DNA from: Pseudomonadota bacterium
GTDB taxonomy: Bacteria; Desulfobacterota; Desulfovibrionia; Desulfovibrionales; Desulfovibrionaceae
Length of the DNA stretch: 9,795 nt
NCBI GenBank assembly: GCA_023435825.1
Contig: JAEZMB010000126.1
Location: forward strand, 1 to 9,795
Direction: 5' to 3'
The translations under genes and the position numbers were made by a program. Shown one piece after another: positions 1 through 6,324 of the stretch; the stretch's first letter is position 1; each line of letters starts with the position of its first letter. Below the pieces are notes generated by a model that was not told the origin of the DNA, did not search any database, and worked only from the letters and a program-made list of their open reading frames with translations.

Positions 1-456
1 GCGCTGGCCCGGCTGACGGCCCGCCCCCTGGCCTGGCTGGGGGCGACCCCGTCCCCGGCCGAGGCCCGGCGCGACCTGCGGACCTGCGGCGGGCTGGCCC
101 TGGCCGGGGTGCTGTGCGCCCTTGTGATGGGCGGCGCGCCCGGCCGGCTGTCCCTGGCCCTTGCCGGGCTGGCCCTGGTTCCGGTATGGCGGGCGGGCGC
201 GCCGAAAGTCCTGGCCGCCTTGTCGCGGCTCTGGCCCAGCCTTGGGGCCTGGATCGCCGCCGGCCCGGGACGGACCTATTTTTGCGGTTTCGCCCTGGCC
301 CTGGCCGCCGCCGCGCTTTTTGGCGGCCTTGGCCTGCCGCCCGTGGCGGAATTTTGCGCCCAGGCCGGGCTCTACGCTTTTCTGGCCGGACTGTGCCGGC
401 TGCTGCCAACCAAAGCTCCCAACCGGGCCGACACGCCCCAGGACGCCGCTTCGTGA
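1..456 (+). CDS. Integral membrane protein, 3' end only (unknown function)
   Basis: The reading frame is open from the first base of the window and ends at TGA 454-456, giving 151 residues of a protein whose start lies outside. The visible part is strongly hydrophobic, with several Ala/Leu/Gly-rich probable membrane segments (around residues 31-45, 49-61, 94-108 and 115-128) separated by short Arg-rich loops, and a polar tail ending in DAAS. A GTG at 109 could open a shorter frame, but the sequence before it is equally protein-like, so I treat it as internal. Its stop overlaps the GTG start of the next gene by 4 bp (GTGA), so the two are almost certainly co-transcribed and translationally coupled. 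That neighbour is a polysaccharide flippase, which suggests an envelope or exopolysaccharide role (inference). I do not recognise the family. Confidence 0.7.
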   Translation, partial: ALARLTARPLAWLGATPSPAEARRDLRTCGGLALAGVLCALVMGGAPGRLSLALAGLALVPVWRAGAPKVLAALSRLWPSLGAWIAAGPGRTYFCGFALALAAAALFGGLGLPPVAEFCAQAGLYAFLAGLCRLLPTKAPNRADTPQDAAS

Positions 457-1706
457 AACGCTTCCTCAAGCAGAACATCGTCATTCTCGTCCTGCTCAAC
501 TCCGGCAACCTCTTCAACTACCTCTTCCAACTGGTGGTCGGGCGCTCCATGAGCCCGGCCGACTTCGGCGGGTTTAACGCGCTCAATTCCACCATGGTCA
601 TCTTTTCCGCGCCCCTGGCCATCGTGCCCCTGGTCATGGCCCGGTTCACGGCCCGGTTCGTGCTCACCGACATGGGGCTGGTGCGCGCCCTGCTCACCCG
701 CGCCCTGGGCCTGGCCGCCGGCCTGGCCGTGGTGGCCTACGCCCTGGGCGCCCTGGCCCTGCCGGCCTTGCAGGCTTTCCTGCACATCGAATCCTCCACC
801 CCCATCCTGCTCATGCTCGGGGTCATGGCCGGCTCTTTCGTGCTGCCCGTGCCCTGGGGCATGCTCCAGGGACTCCAGCGCTTCACCGGCTACGGCATCG
901 CCGGGGCCTCCAACGCCTGCTTCCGGTTCCTGGGGGCCATCGCCTTTGTCTGGGGGCTGTCCTATGGCATCAACGGCGCGCTGGTGGCCAGCCTCACCGG
1001 CATCGCCGCCGCGCTGTGCGTCAATTTCCTGTTTCTTCGCGACATCTTTCCCGTCACGCCCTCGCGCCTGCCCGAGGGATTGTTGAAGGAAGTCGGCACG
1101 TATTCGGTGGGGATGCTCCTGTCGTCGATCATCGTCATGGTGCTGGGCAACCTCGACGTGGTGCTGGTGCGCCACTACTGCGACGCCGAAGGGGCCGGGC
1201 TTTACGCCACGGCGGCCATCCTCGGGCGCATCGCCTTTTACCTGCCCTCGGTGCTCATGAGCGTGCTTTTTACCGAGGCGGCCTCGGCCAAGGAATCCGG
1301 GCGCAACGACCTGTCCTCGCTGTGGATTTCCATGGGCCTGACGGCAGCCCTGGGCGGCGGCTTCGCCCTGTGCTGCCTCATTGGCTCGTCGTTTGTGGTC
1401 AAGCTGCTGTTCGGGGCGCAGTACGCCTCGGCCGGCCCGCTTCTGGCCGTCATCAGCGGAGCCATGGCCCTTCTGGCCGTGGCCAACATCCTGTTCGTCT
1501 ATTTCCAGGCCCGCTCGGAATTCGGCTTCGTCTGGTTCCAGGCCGCCGGGGTCGGGCTTTTTCTGGGGCTTACGCTCTTTTTCCACGACACGCCCATGAC
1601 CGTGGCCTGGCTGCTGTTCGCCGGCATCGCGGTCATGCTGGCCGGCTCGCTTTTGTGGCTGCTCGGGCGGGTGCGGGCCCGACGGGCCGAAACCGCCGGA
1701 GCCTAA
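453..1706 (+). CDS. Polysaccharide/oligosaccharide flippase (Wzx-like, MOP superfamily)
   Basis: This 417-residue, very hydrophobic protein has roughly 12 predicted membrane segments, the length and layout of MOP-superfamily flippases that move lipid-linked sugars across the inner membrane. Typical features visible are an N-terminal amphipathic start followed by N19-L-F-N-Y and a YLFQLVVGR helix (residues 23-31), the ADFGGFNALNS loop (36-46), and the mid-protein block LDVVLVRHY (234-242) followed by AGLYATAAILGRIAFYLPS (248-266). The start is taken as GTG at 453, which overlaps the upstream stop; the frame runs further upstream to an ATG at 114, but that part is an Arg/Pro/Gly-rich shadow of the upstream gene. 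There is no strong Shine-Dalgarno, consistent with translational coupling. The transported substrate cannot be told from sequence. The stop is followed within about 30 bp by the first dispersed repeat. Confidence 0.88.
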   Translation: MKRFLKQNIVILVLLNSGNLFNYLFQLVVGRSMSPADFGGFNALNSTMVIFSAPLAIVPLVMARFTARFVLTDMGLVRALLTRALGLAAGLAVVAYALGALALPALQAFLHIESSTPILLMLGVMAGSFVLPVPWGMLQGLQRFTGYGIAGASNACFRFLGAIAFVWGLSYGINGALVASLTGIAAALCVNFLFLRDIFPVTPSRLPEGLLKEVGTYSVGMLLSSIIVMVLGNLDVVLVRHYCDAEGAGLYATAAILGRIAFYLPSVLMSVLFTEAASAKESGRNDLSSLWISMGLTAALGGGFALCCLIGSSFVVKLLFGAQYASAGPLLAVISGAMALLAVANILFVYFQARSEFGFVWFQAAGVGLFLGLTLFFHDTPMTVAWLLFAGIAVMLAGSLLWLLGRVRARRAETAGA

Positions 1707-1737
1707 AGGTTTTTGGCGACACGCCGCAGGGCACGGC

Positions 1738-1835
1738 CGCGTCCATCAAGGAATACGCGCGTATTTCTTCCTGAAATCATTGGGCTTAGTCCGTTGCCGA
1801 TGAAACGCTCGCAGCGCTTTTCGTGGACGCGACAC
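1738..1835 (-). repeat. Dispersed structured repeat, copy C (minus orientation)
   Basis: Read on the minus strand this is the same element as the copies at 2930-3027 and 6325-6424. From GTGTCGCG (minus, starting at 1835) to TTGA (1746) it is exactly 90 nt, the same as the equivalent part of the 6325 copy, with about 59 of 90 positions identical by hand count and both ends best conserved (first 20 nt: 19 identical). It has terminal inverted repeats CGCGTCC (plus strand 1738-1744) and GGACGCG (1825-1831), and an internal palindrome AATACGCGCGTATT (1752-1765). It fills most of the gap between the flippase stop and aroC, ending about 10 bp before the aroC ribosome-binding site, so it may lie in the aroC leader. 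Confidence 0.8.
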
Positions 1836-1855
1836 AAGCCAATCAAGGAGGCGTC

Positions 1856-2929
1856 ATGGCCGGCAACACCTTTGGCACCATCTTTCGGCTGACCACCTTC
1901 GGCGAATCCCACGGGCCGGCCCTGGGCGGCGTCATCGACGGCTGCCCGCCGGGGGTGCCGGTCACGGAGGCGCTCATCCAGCGCGACCTGGACCGCCGCC
2001 GCCCGGGCGCTGGGGGGCTGACCGGCACGGCCCGCAAGGAGCCCGACGCCGTGCGCCTGCTCTCCGGGGTGTTCGAGGGGGAATCCACCGGCACGCCCAT
2101 CGCCTTTGCCATCGAGAACACCGACCAGCGCTCCCGGGACTACGAGGCGGCCAAGAACCTGCTGCGCCCGGGCCACGCCGACGGCACCTATCTGGCCAAG
2201 TACGGCCGGCGCGACTATCGCGGCGGCGGCCGGGCCTCGGCTCGGGAGACGGCCGCCCGGGTGGCCGGCGGGGCCGTGGCCGCCTCGCTTTTGGCCGGCT
2301 GCGGCATCGACGTTTTCGCCTACACCGTGGAATTCGGCGGCCTGCCGGCCACGGTCATCGACCCGGCCGGCGCGGCCGACCGGCCCTTTTGCGCCCCGGA
2401 CCCGGCCGTCATCCCGGCCTGGGAAGCCCGGGCCAAGCAGGCCATGGGCAGCGGCGACAGCCTGGGCGGCATCGTCGAGGTGACGGCCACCGGCGTGCCG
2501 GCTGGCCTGGGCGAACCGGTTTTCGACAAGCTCGACGCCAGGCTCGCCTACGCGCTCATGGGCATCGGCGCGGTCAAGGGCGTGGAGATCGGGGCGGGTT
2601 TCGCCGCCGCGCGCCTGACCGGCTCCACCAACAACGACCCCATCGTCAGCCCGCCCGAGAGCAACAACGCCGGCGGCATCCTGGGCGGCATCTCCAATGG
2701 CCAGCCCGTCACGGTCCGGGCGGCCATCAAGCCCATCCCGTCCATCGCCGTGCCCCAGCGCACCACGGACATCGCCGGGAAACCGGCCGAGATCGTGGTG
2801 GGCGGCCGCCACGACCGCAGCGCCATTCCGCGCGTGGTCCCGGTCATCAGGGCCATGGTCCTGCTCGTCGTGGCCGACTTCCTGTTGGCCCAGCAGGCGG
2901 TGCGGCCCGGCGGCGCGCCCTGGCTCTAG
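1856..2929 (+). CDS. aroC: Chorismate synthase
   Basis: This enzyme makes chorismate from 5-enolpyruvylshikimate-3-phosphate (EPSP), the last shikimate-pathway step, using reduced FMN; it is cytosolic and tetrameric in the known family. The 357-residue length fits. Visible motifs are the N-terminal MAGNTFGTIFRLTTFGESHG with the active-site histidine in GESHG (residue 19), RRRPGAGG (47-54), RPGHADGTY with the second conserved histidine (104-112), RDYRGGGRASARETAARV (119-136), NNAGGILGGISNG (270-282) and GRHD (317-320). A helix that usually reads EAM has RAM here (332-334), a small deviation. The start is ATG 1856 because AAGGAGG lies at 1846-1852 and MAGNTFG is the normal family start; an in-frame ATG at 1823 would add 11 residues encoded partly by the repeat. 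It stands alone, with no other aro gene in view, between inverted copies of the dispersed repeat. Confidence 0.97.
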   Translation: MAGNTFGTIFRLTTFGESHGPALGGVIDGCPPGVPVTEALIQRDLDRRRPGAGGLTGTARKEPDAVRLLSGVFEGESTGTPIAFAIENTDQRSRDYEAAKNLLRPGHADGTYLAKYGRRDYRGGGRASARETAARVAGGAVAASLLAGCGIDVFAYTVEFGGLPATVIDPAGAADRPFCAPDPAVIPAWEARAKQAMGSGDSLGGIVEVTATGVPAGLGEPVFDKLDARLAYALMGIGAVKGVEIGAGFAAARLTGSTNNDPIVSPPESNNAGGILGGISNGQPVTVRAAIKPIPSIAVPQRTTDIAGKPAEIVVGGRHDRSAIPRVVPVIRAMVLLVVADFLLAQQAVRPGGAPWL

Positions 2930-3027
2930 GGGCGCGCCCGCGAAAAGCGCACAGGGAATTTCGCAGGCAACAGACCAAAGCCATGGCTTTTTCTTAGAAA
3001 ATACTGCCGTATTGTTCAACGGGCGCG
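2930..3027 (+). repeat. Dispersed structured repeat, copy A (plus orientation)
   Basis: This copy starts directly after the aroC stop codon. It shares long blocks with the copy at 6325: CGAAAAGCGC, ATTTCG-N-AGGCAACA and GAAAATACTGCCGTATT. Terminal inverted repeats are CGCGCCC (2933-2939) and GGGCGCG (3021-3027). Internal stems are GCGAAA/TTTCGC (2940-2945 with 2959-2964), the perfect palindrome AAGCCATGGCTT (2978-2989) and AATAC-TGCC-GTATT (3000-3013). The last hairpin is followed by a short T-rich stretch and might also act as a weak aroC terminator. Confidence 0.82.
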
Positions 3028-3043
3028 ACCACGCCACACGAGG

Positions 3044-3143
3044 GCCGCGTCCACGAAAAACGTCTGTGGCGTTTCACGCCGACCGGGGGCGACGCAGGGC
3101 TTTTCTCCGAACAACCACCCACGCTCTTCCTCAGGGACGCGGC
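3044..3143 (+). repeat. Related repeat, copy D (diverged, tandem to copy A)
   Basis: Only 16 bp after copy A, this stretch begins like the minus-strand copy at 1738-1835: CGCGTCCACGAAAA, then a 6-nt variable segment and GCGTTTCA at the same spacing. It is bounded by a perfect 9-bp inverted repeat, GCCGCGTCC (3044-3052) and GGACGCGGC (3135-3143). The right half does not keep the AATAC/GTATT hairpin, so it is a diverged or rearranged member. GCCGCGTCC occurs again at 3150-3158, which with 3135-3143 makes a perfect 9-bp hairpin with a TTTAGG loop. Confidence 0.55.
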
Positions 3144-3158
3144 TTTAGGGCCGCGTCC

Positions 3159-3635
3159 TCCATGACGCGCCCGCCAACTCGCCGCACATCCTTGTCTCGC
3201 CGGGCGACGGCGTACAGAACCCGCCGACTGTCTTACGCCACAGACTGGACCCGTCTTGCAGGCGCGACAAACGGGTCACGCTCTGGAACGTTGGGCTGCA
3301 AGCAGCCAGACACCGTATTGGGGCGTGATTTTTTCTGGAACAACTATCGGGCTATCTGGAACGCGGGCCGCGCGTCCGCGCCTTCACTGGCCTGGGCCGG
3401 CCGACGGGTCTGGCCCCCCATCGACGGCGCAATATGTTGTCTTCCCGTGAGATTCTGGCCGTCCAGGAGCGGCAATCGGCAGCGTCCGGCCAGCCGCTGT
3501 TTCTTTTTGACTCAATTTCGGCTTTTCTTGCCCCAATTTTACCTTTTCAATCTAATACACTGAAATATTACAGTAAAACAGATAAACTGCCTCCCCAAGC
3601 CCCGGGCGAGCAGTCGCGTTTGCGCGGAATTTGTC
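3159..3635. other. Intergenic stretch with no recognisable gene; AT-rich pocket
   Basis: I see no credible gene here: the short open frames lack a ribosome-binding site and any family resemblance. There is a small perfect hairpin, GGCTGC-AA-GCAGCC (3294-3307). From about 3500 to 3600 composition shifts from GC-rich to clearly AT-rich, as expected of a promoter zone or horizontally acquired spacer. A possible extra promoter in it is listed separately. Confidence 0.5.
3528..3556 (+). promoter_or_regulatory. Possible secondary sigma-70-type promoter
   Basis: TTGCCC (3528-3533) and TCTAAT (3551-3556) are separated by exactly 17 bp inside the AT-rich pocket. The predicted transcript would begin about 300 nt before the 77-aa gene. 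It is weaker and further away than the promoter at 3636-3664. Confidence 0.35.
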
Positions 3636-3664
3636 TTGAACCGTCTGGCTTTTTCTCGTATTAT
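3636..3664 (+). promoter_or_regulatory. Probable sigma-70-type promoter of the 77-aa/FIST-like operon
   Basis: TTGAAC (3636-3641) and TATTAT (3659-3664) are separated by 17 bp, each hexamer close to consensus. Transcription would begin near 3671, leaving a leader of about 195 nt before the ATG at 3867, which contains the alternative hairpins at 3753-3801. Confidence 0.6.
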
Positions 3665-3752
3665 GATTTTAACCATACGGCATTGCATAATTTTTCAGCG
3701 TGGTTCGATCCTTGCTTTCCTGGCCTCACTGATTCGGACGTACCATGCCCCA

Positions 3753-3801
3753 ACGGCCCGGTCCTGGGCCGTCTCCGACCCTACGCGCACACGGAGACGG
3801 C
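3753..3801 (+). promoter_or_regulatory. Leader with two mutually exclusive hairpins
   Basis: Hairpin 1 pairs ACGGCCC (3753-3759) with GGGCCGT (3766-3772) over a 6-nt loop. Hairpin 2 pairs GCCGTCTCCG (3768-3777) with CGGAGACGGC (3792-3801) over a 14-nt loop. Both are perfect, and they share bases 3768-3772, so only one can form at a time. No T-run follows either, so control by attenuation at this exact spot is not obvious; a translation switch, RNA stability element or protein-binding leader is possible. I do not recognise a known riboswitch class. Confidence 0.5.
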
Positions 3802-3866
3802 GTGGACAGCCGGGCTTGCCGCCGGAGATGCAACATCGCGCTGCCGCACAACGTAAGGAGGCGAAT

Positions 3867-4100
3867 ATGGATGTACCCAGCAAGAGCAACAAAGCGTGGG
3901 TCGACATTGTGACCGGGAAGAAGACCTTTCAACTGAAGTTCCTGGCTGCCAAAATCCTGCTTGGTCGATTGACGCGGTCAGTCAAGGAAGATCCTTCGCC
4001 GGAGAACATCAGCTCCAGCATTGACCAAATCTATGCCATTTTCGCCAACAACGTGAATATGCCCAGCGTTCAGGACGATCTGAAAACCATCTTCGGCTAG
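3867..4100 (+). CDS. 77-residue protein of unknown function
   Basis: ATG 3867 is preceded by a strong ribosome-binding site, AAGGAGG (3855-3861), which decides this start over upstream in-frame ATGs such as that at 3636. The product is a small, soluble-looking, probably helical protein: a basic segment with KAWVDIVTGKKTFQLKF (residues 9-25), an amphipathic stretch AAKILLGRLTRSV (26-38), and a second helix-rich part with SSSIDQIYAIFANN. There is no signal peptide, membrane helix or cysteine. Its stop codon TAG is part of the AGGAGG ribosome-binding site of the next gene (9 bp gap), so the two are surely one operon. I do not recognise the family. A partner or regulator of the FIST-like protein next door is a reasonable guess from context only. 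Confidence 0.85.
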   Translation: MDVPSKSNKAWVDIVTGKKTFQLKFLAAKILLGRLTRSVKEDPSPENISSSIDQIYAIFANNVNMPSVQDDLKTIFG

Positions 4101-4109
4101 GAGGGCGTT

Positions 4110-5111
4110 ATGCAACAGACAATTTCCACCGTCGCGGATATCAAGCAGAAGATCGAGGCCGGCCGCAAACTCCTCCTCGCCGGCGACGAAGAAGCCCTCC
4201 GTCAACTGCCCAAGGGCGACTGGATCGCCGGGACCATCCCCTATTTCATCGCCGCCGACAAAGGCGGCATGGTCAGCCGGGAGATGATCTGCGCCACGGA
4301 CATCACCGACTACACCGCCGGCATCGAAATCGCCGTGTATGACGCCAATGGCCTGGCCCGCATCTATACCGAAGGCCCCAAGCACGGGTTCAGCTTCATC
4401 ATCCTGCCGGCGGCCAGCAAGACGCACCTGTCGTTTGCGCTCAATGCCCCCAACTACAAAGACTTCGGCGTCCGCCCGCTGATCGGCTGGGTGGCCGGCG
4501 TCCACTTGAGCGACCTTGGCAAGAAAACCCCCAAGGTGGTCAACGGCCAGACCGGCGAAGTCCTTGAGGACGCCGCCCTGGTGCTCCAGGCCCAACTGCC
4601 CCCGGGCAAGGTCGCCGAAATCGGCATCATCAACCTGTTCGAGCAGGGCGACGGCGACATCCTGAGCTTCGGCTCCGACGGCTTCTCGGCCAAGGACGTC
4701 CTGGTCAACGGCGAAAAGCGCAATTTCGCCGCCTACATCATGAAGAACAAGCTCGACACCAAGCTGCCGCTCGTGGCCGACTACTACGGGGCCATGGTCA
4801 ACATCAGCTTCCAGGACGTCGACGAAGTGGAAGGCCAGGTCAAGTTCTACGCCCCGGTCTTCACCGGCATCCGCTACAAGCACGCCCGGCCGGTGGCGGA
4901 CTACGTCAAGGTCTTCAACGACCGCCTGGGCCGGGAAGGCGCCATCGACTCCACGCGCGTGGCCTTTTCCTGCAACTGCATCCTCAACTATCTGTACTCC
5001 GAACTGGAAGGCAAAAAGACCGACCCCTTCGTCGGACCGGTCACCTTTGGCGAAATCGCCTACCAGCTGCTCAACCAGACCCTGGTGTATCTCGAAATCA
5101 TGGACGTTTAG
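4110..5111 (+). CDS. FIST-like protein (putative small-ligand sensor; possibly DUF6976-type)
   Basis: This 333-residue soluble protein has no signal peptide or membrane segment. The C-terminal part, FSCNCILNYLYSELEGKK (286-303) followed by GPVTFGEIAYQLLNQTLVYLEI (309-330), has the shape of the end of FIST_C domains: a cysteine-containing strand, then a Gly-Glu motif, then an LxNQT-like segment. The central region holds RPLIGWVAGVHLSDL (122-136) and a long strand-rich part. FIST domains are known sensory domains proposed to bind small ligands such as amino acids, often with signalling proteins; no kinase or cyclase domain is fused here. I also connect it from memory with a family named DUF6976, without proof. 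The start ATG 4110 has AGGAGGG at 4099-4105, overlapping the upstream stop. Codon use is strongly GC-biased and regular, suggesting a well-expressed resident gene. A strong terminator follows at 5241. Confidence 0.85.
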   Translation: MQQTISTVADIKQKIEAGRKLLLAGDEEALRQLPKGDWIAGTIPYFIAADKGGMVSREMICATDITDYTAGIEIAVYDANGLARIYTEGPKHGFSFIILPAASKTHLSFALNAPNYKDFGVRPLIGWVAGVHLSDLGKKTPKVVNGQTGEVLEDAALVLQAQLPPGKVAEIGIINLFEQGDGDILSFGSDGFSAKDVLVNGEKRNFAAYIMKNKLDTKLPLVADYYGAMVNISFQDVDEVEGQVKFYAPVFTGIRYKHARPVADYVKVFNDRLGREGAIDSTRVAFSCNCILNYLYSELEGKKTDPFVGPVTFGEIAYQLLNQTLVYLEIMDV

Positions 5112-5157
5112 GGGGGGAAGGCGCAGGGGACGCAACAGACTTCTTGCGCCAGGGCCG

Positions 5158-5187
5158 GCCGGCCGCCCGCCGGAAGGGCGGACCGGC
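5158..5187 (+). other. GC-rich hairpin downstream of the FIST-like gene
   Basis: GCCGG-CCGCCC (5158-5168) pairs with GGGCGG-A-CCGGC (5176-5187) over the loop GCCGGAA, an 11-bp stem with one bulged A. Just before it, GGCGCA (5120-5125) and TGCGCC (5145-5150) can also pair. No T-run follows, so these look like 3'-UTR structures rather than terminators. Confidence 0.5.
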
Positions 5188-5240
5188 GTAACCGCGACGT
5201 CGGGGCCGCGCCCTGGACCCAGCGACAGTCCTCGAAGAAA

Positions 5241-5292
5241 GGGAGGTCGGTTTCCCGGTTGCACAACCGGAAGGCCGGCCTCCCCGTTTTTT
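5241..5292 (+). terminator. Strong intrinsic terminator of the FIST-like operon
   Basis: A 20-position stem joins 5241-5260 to 5265-5284 over the loop GCAC, with one mismatch and three G-T wobbles, followed by CGTTTTTT (5285-5292). It lies 130 bp after the stop at 5111, so the transcript has a long structured 3' UTR. The plus-strand T-run sets the direction; the A-rich left flank (GAAGAAA) is weaker. Confidence 0.88.
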
Positions 5293-5429
5293 GCCCCCCA
5301 GGCGCTCCTGAACCGCCGTGCCGGCTTTGTCGGCGTCGCGTCCTCGCAAGGCGCCGCGGCCTTTGGCGGCAACGCTTCGCCGTGTTGCCGCTTTCTCCAC
5401 AGCACACGGCCGCCGTTCTTGCCGGATGC

Positions 5430-5453
5430 GCGGCCGGGCCTCAGCCCGGCCGC
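5430..5453 (-). other. Perfect GC hairpin downstream of the CGGC gene
   Basis: GCGGCCGGGC (5430-5439) and GCCCGGCCGC (5444-5453) pair perfectly over a 4-nt loop. It lies about 42 bp past the minus-strand stop of the CGGC gene. Without a T-run on either side it is at best a transcript-end stabiliser or a poor terminator. The remaining 5293-5429 holds nothing I can name. Confidence 0.45.
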
Positions 5454-5495
5454 TGGCGGAAGCGGCCTCTCCCGCTTGATTCAACGAGTCCGGGT

Positions 5496-5933
5496 TCAGA
5501 CCCCGGCCCGATAAGCAACCCCGATTTCCGGCACACTGGGGCGCGGCGCGACCAGGGCGGCGTTCAACCGCTCCAGGAACCCTTCGGGCGGCCGGGCATG
5601 GCTGCCCCGCACCACCGCCAGCTCGGGATAGGCTTCCCGGATCACACTCTCATAGCGCGCCAGGAACGGACAGCCGTCCACCATGCAGGTGGCGAAGTGG
5701 ATGGCCCTGGCCCCGGAAGCGGCCAAGGCTCCCACCCGGCGCAGAATCTTTTCATGGGACCGTTTGCCGGCGCAACCGGCGCAGCTGATGACCCCCACCA
5801 CCCGGACCCCGTCCGGATACTCGGCCGCCGAAAACGGGGCCTGAGCTTCGCTTGCCGCCCGCAAACAGCCGAATACACTACAGCCCACATCCTGAGTCGT
5901 GTTGGAACAGGTCAAAAGGCCGATGTCGGTCAT
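5496..5933 (-). CDS. CGGC-domain cysteine-rich protein (putative metal-binding/redox)
   Basis: From ATG at 5933 the product has 145 residues and seven cysteines (9, 18, 23, 51, 54, 83, 88). The central SCAGCAGKR (50-58) matches the position of the CGGC motif that names this family, here with Ala in the second position, and IHFATCMVDGCPF (78-90) is the second conserved cysteine block. The family is thought to bind metal; no biochemical role is established that I know of. The start at 5933 is preferred over ATG 5939 because AGGAG (5942-5946) is 8 bases from 5933 but only 2 from 5939. It is soluble, with no signal peptide. A TetR-type operator lies 24-38 bp upstream of the 5939 ATG and matches the one in front of the neighbouring tetR gene, so this is probably the repressor's main target. 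Confidence 0.85.
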   Translation of the reverse strand: MTDIGLLTCSNTTQDVGCSVFGCLRAASEAQAPFSAAEYPDGVRVVGVISCAGCAGKRSHEKILRRVGALAASGARAIHFATCMVDGCPFLARYESVIREAYPELAVVRGSHARPPEGFLERLNAALVAPRPSVPEIGVAYRAGV

Positions 5934-5962
5934 GGTCATTCTCCTGGTTTGCCGGCCTTGAG

Positions 5963-5977
5963 TAGACCGGTCGTCTA
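5963..5977 (-). promoter_or_regulatory. Probable TetR operator in front of the CGGC gene
   Basis: The 15-mer TAGACCGGTCGTCTA is an imperfect palindrome with TAGAC/GTCTA arms. It equals the tetR-upstream 16-mer TAGACCGGTCGGTCTA with a single G missing. Its position in the promoter zone of the minus-strand CGGC gene supports repression by the linked TetR protein. Confidence 0.75.
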
Positions 5978-5989
5978 GTTGCCTATTCG

Positions 5990-6011
5990 AAAAAAAACGC
6001 TCACGCGTTTT
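5990..6011 (-). terminator. Minus-strand intrinsic terminator upstream of the CGGC gene
   Basis: On the minus strand AAAACGC-GTGA-GCGTTTT (6011 to 5994) is followed directly by further Ts, giving a run of eight Ts in total (5998 down to 5991). It would stop transcripts coming from the tetR side before the CGGC promoter, insulating the two units. A second perfect hairpin, GCCGCTT-GCGCTA-AAGCGGC, precedes it (6023-6042). Confidence 0.65.
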
Positions 6012-6324
6012 GCCTCTCTTCTGCCGCTTGCGCTAAAGCGGCCTCATCGGACACGCCCCAAAGCGCCGGGAGTCGCCCAGCAGGTCCATGGCGGATCAGC
6101 AGCCGGCGATGCCGAGAAGCCGGGCTAGTCCGCGTGGACCGCCTGGACGGCAGTCCTTCCAGCCTTGGCGCATCGGTTCGGACGGAATCCGGGCCTGACC
6201 ATGCGGGGCCAGTCCCAACCATCCATGCAGGTTGGCCGGGTGCCCCTGCCCTTGCCTGGACAGACAACAGGCCCGCCGCCATGCCTGGCCTGCTTCTCGC
6301 CCGGCGACGCGTCGCCCCAGCCTC
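6012..6324. other. Stretch between tetR and the CGGC gene without a supported gene
   Basis: An open frame of 141 codons runs through here on the minus strand (6001-6426), but it begins inside the repeat copy, has no ribosome-binding site and looks like low-complexity GC-rich translation. Apart from the 7-bp hairpin at 6023-6042 I see nothing. It might be the 3' UTR of tetR, since the first minus-strand terminator comes only at 5994-6011. Confidence 0.45.

Noticed and set aside
372..1586. 404-codon open frame on the minus strand across the flippase gene
   Set aside because: Gly/His/Gln/Asp-rich translation typical of an antisense shadow of a GC-rich membrane gene; no family resemblance and no ribosome-binding site.
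1703..3037. 444-codon minus-strand open frame over aroC
   Set aside because: Antisense of an unmistakable chorismate synthase. Its start resembles that of the frame at 6001-6426 only because both begin inside copies of the dispersed repeat.
2930..3158. Insertion sequence or CRISPR-like array from the tandem repeats after aroC
   Set aside because: No transposase and no target-site duplication are visible, and the copies are not regularly spaced short repeats with unique spacers.
3256..3450. 64-codon plus-strand frame in the gap before the 77-aa gene
   Set aside because: No ribosome-binding site, no recognisable protein character, and it lies upstream of the likely promoter.
3978..5405. 475-codon minus-strand open frame over the FIST-like operon
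   Set aside because: Low-complexity antisense translation; the plus-strand genes have ribosome-binding sites, promoter and terminator.
5490..5506. tRNA T-arm-like hairpin CCGGG-TTCAGAC-CCCGG
   Set aside because: The loop has G where T-loops keep A, no matching acceptor 5' strand or anticodon arm is found upstream, and it overlaps the stop codon of the CGGC gene; likely chance.
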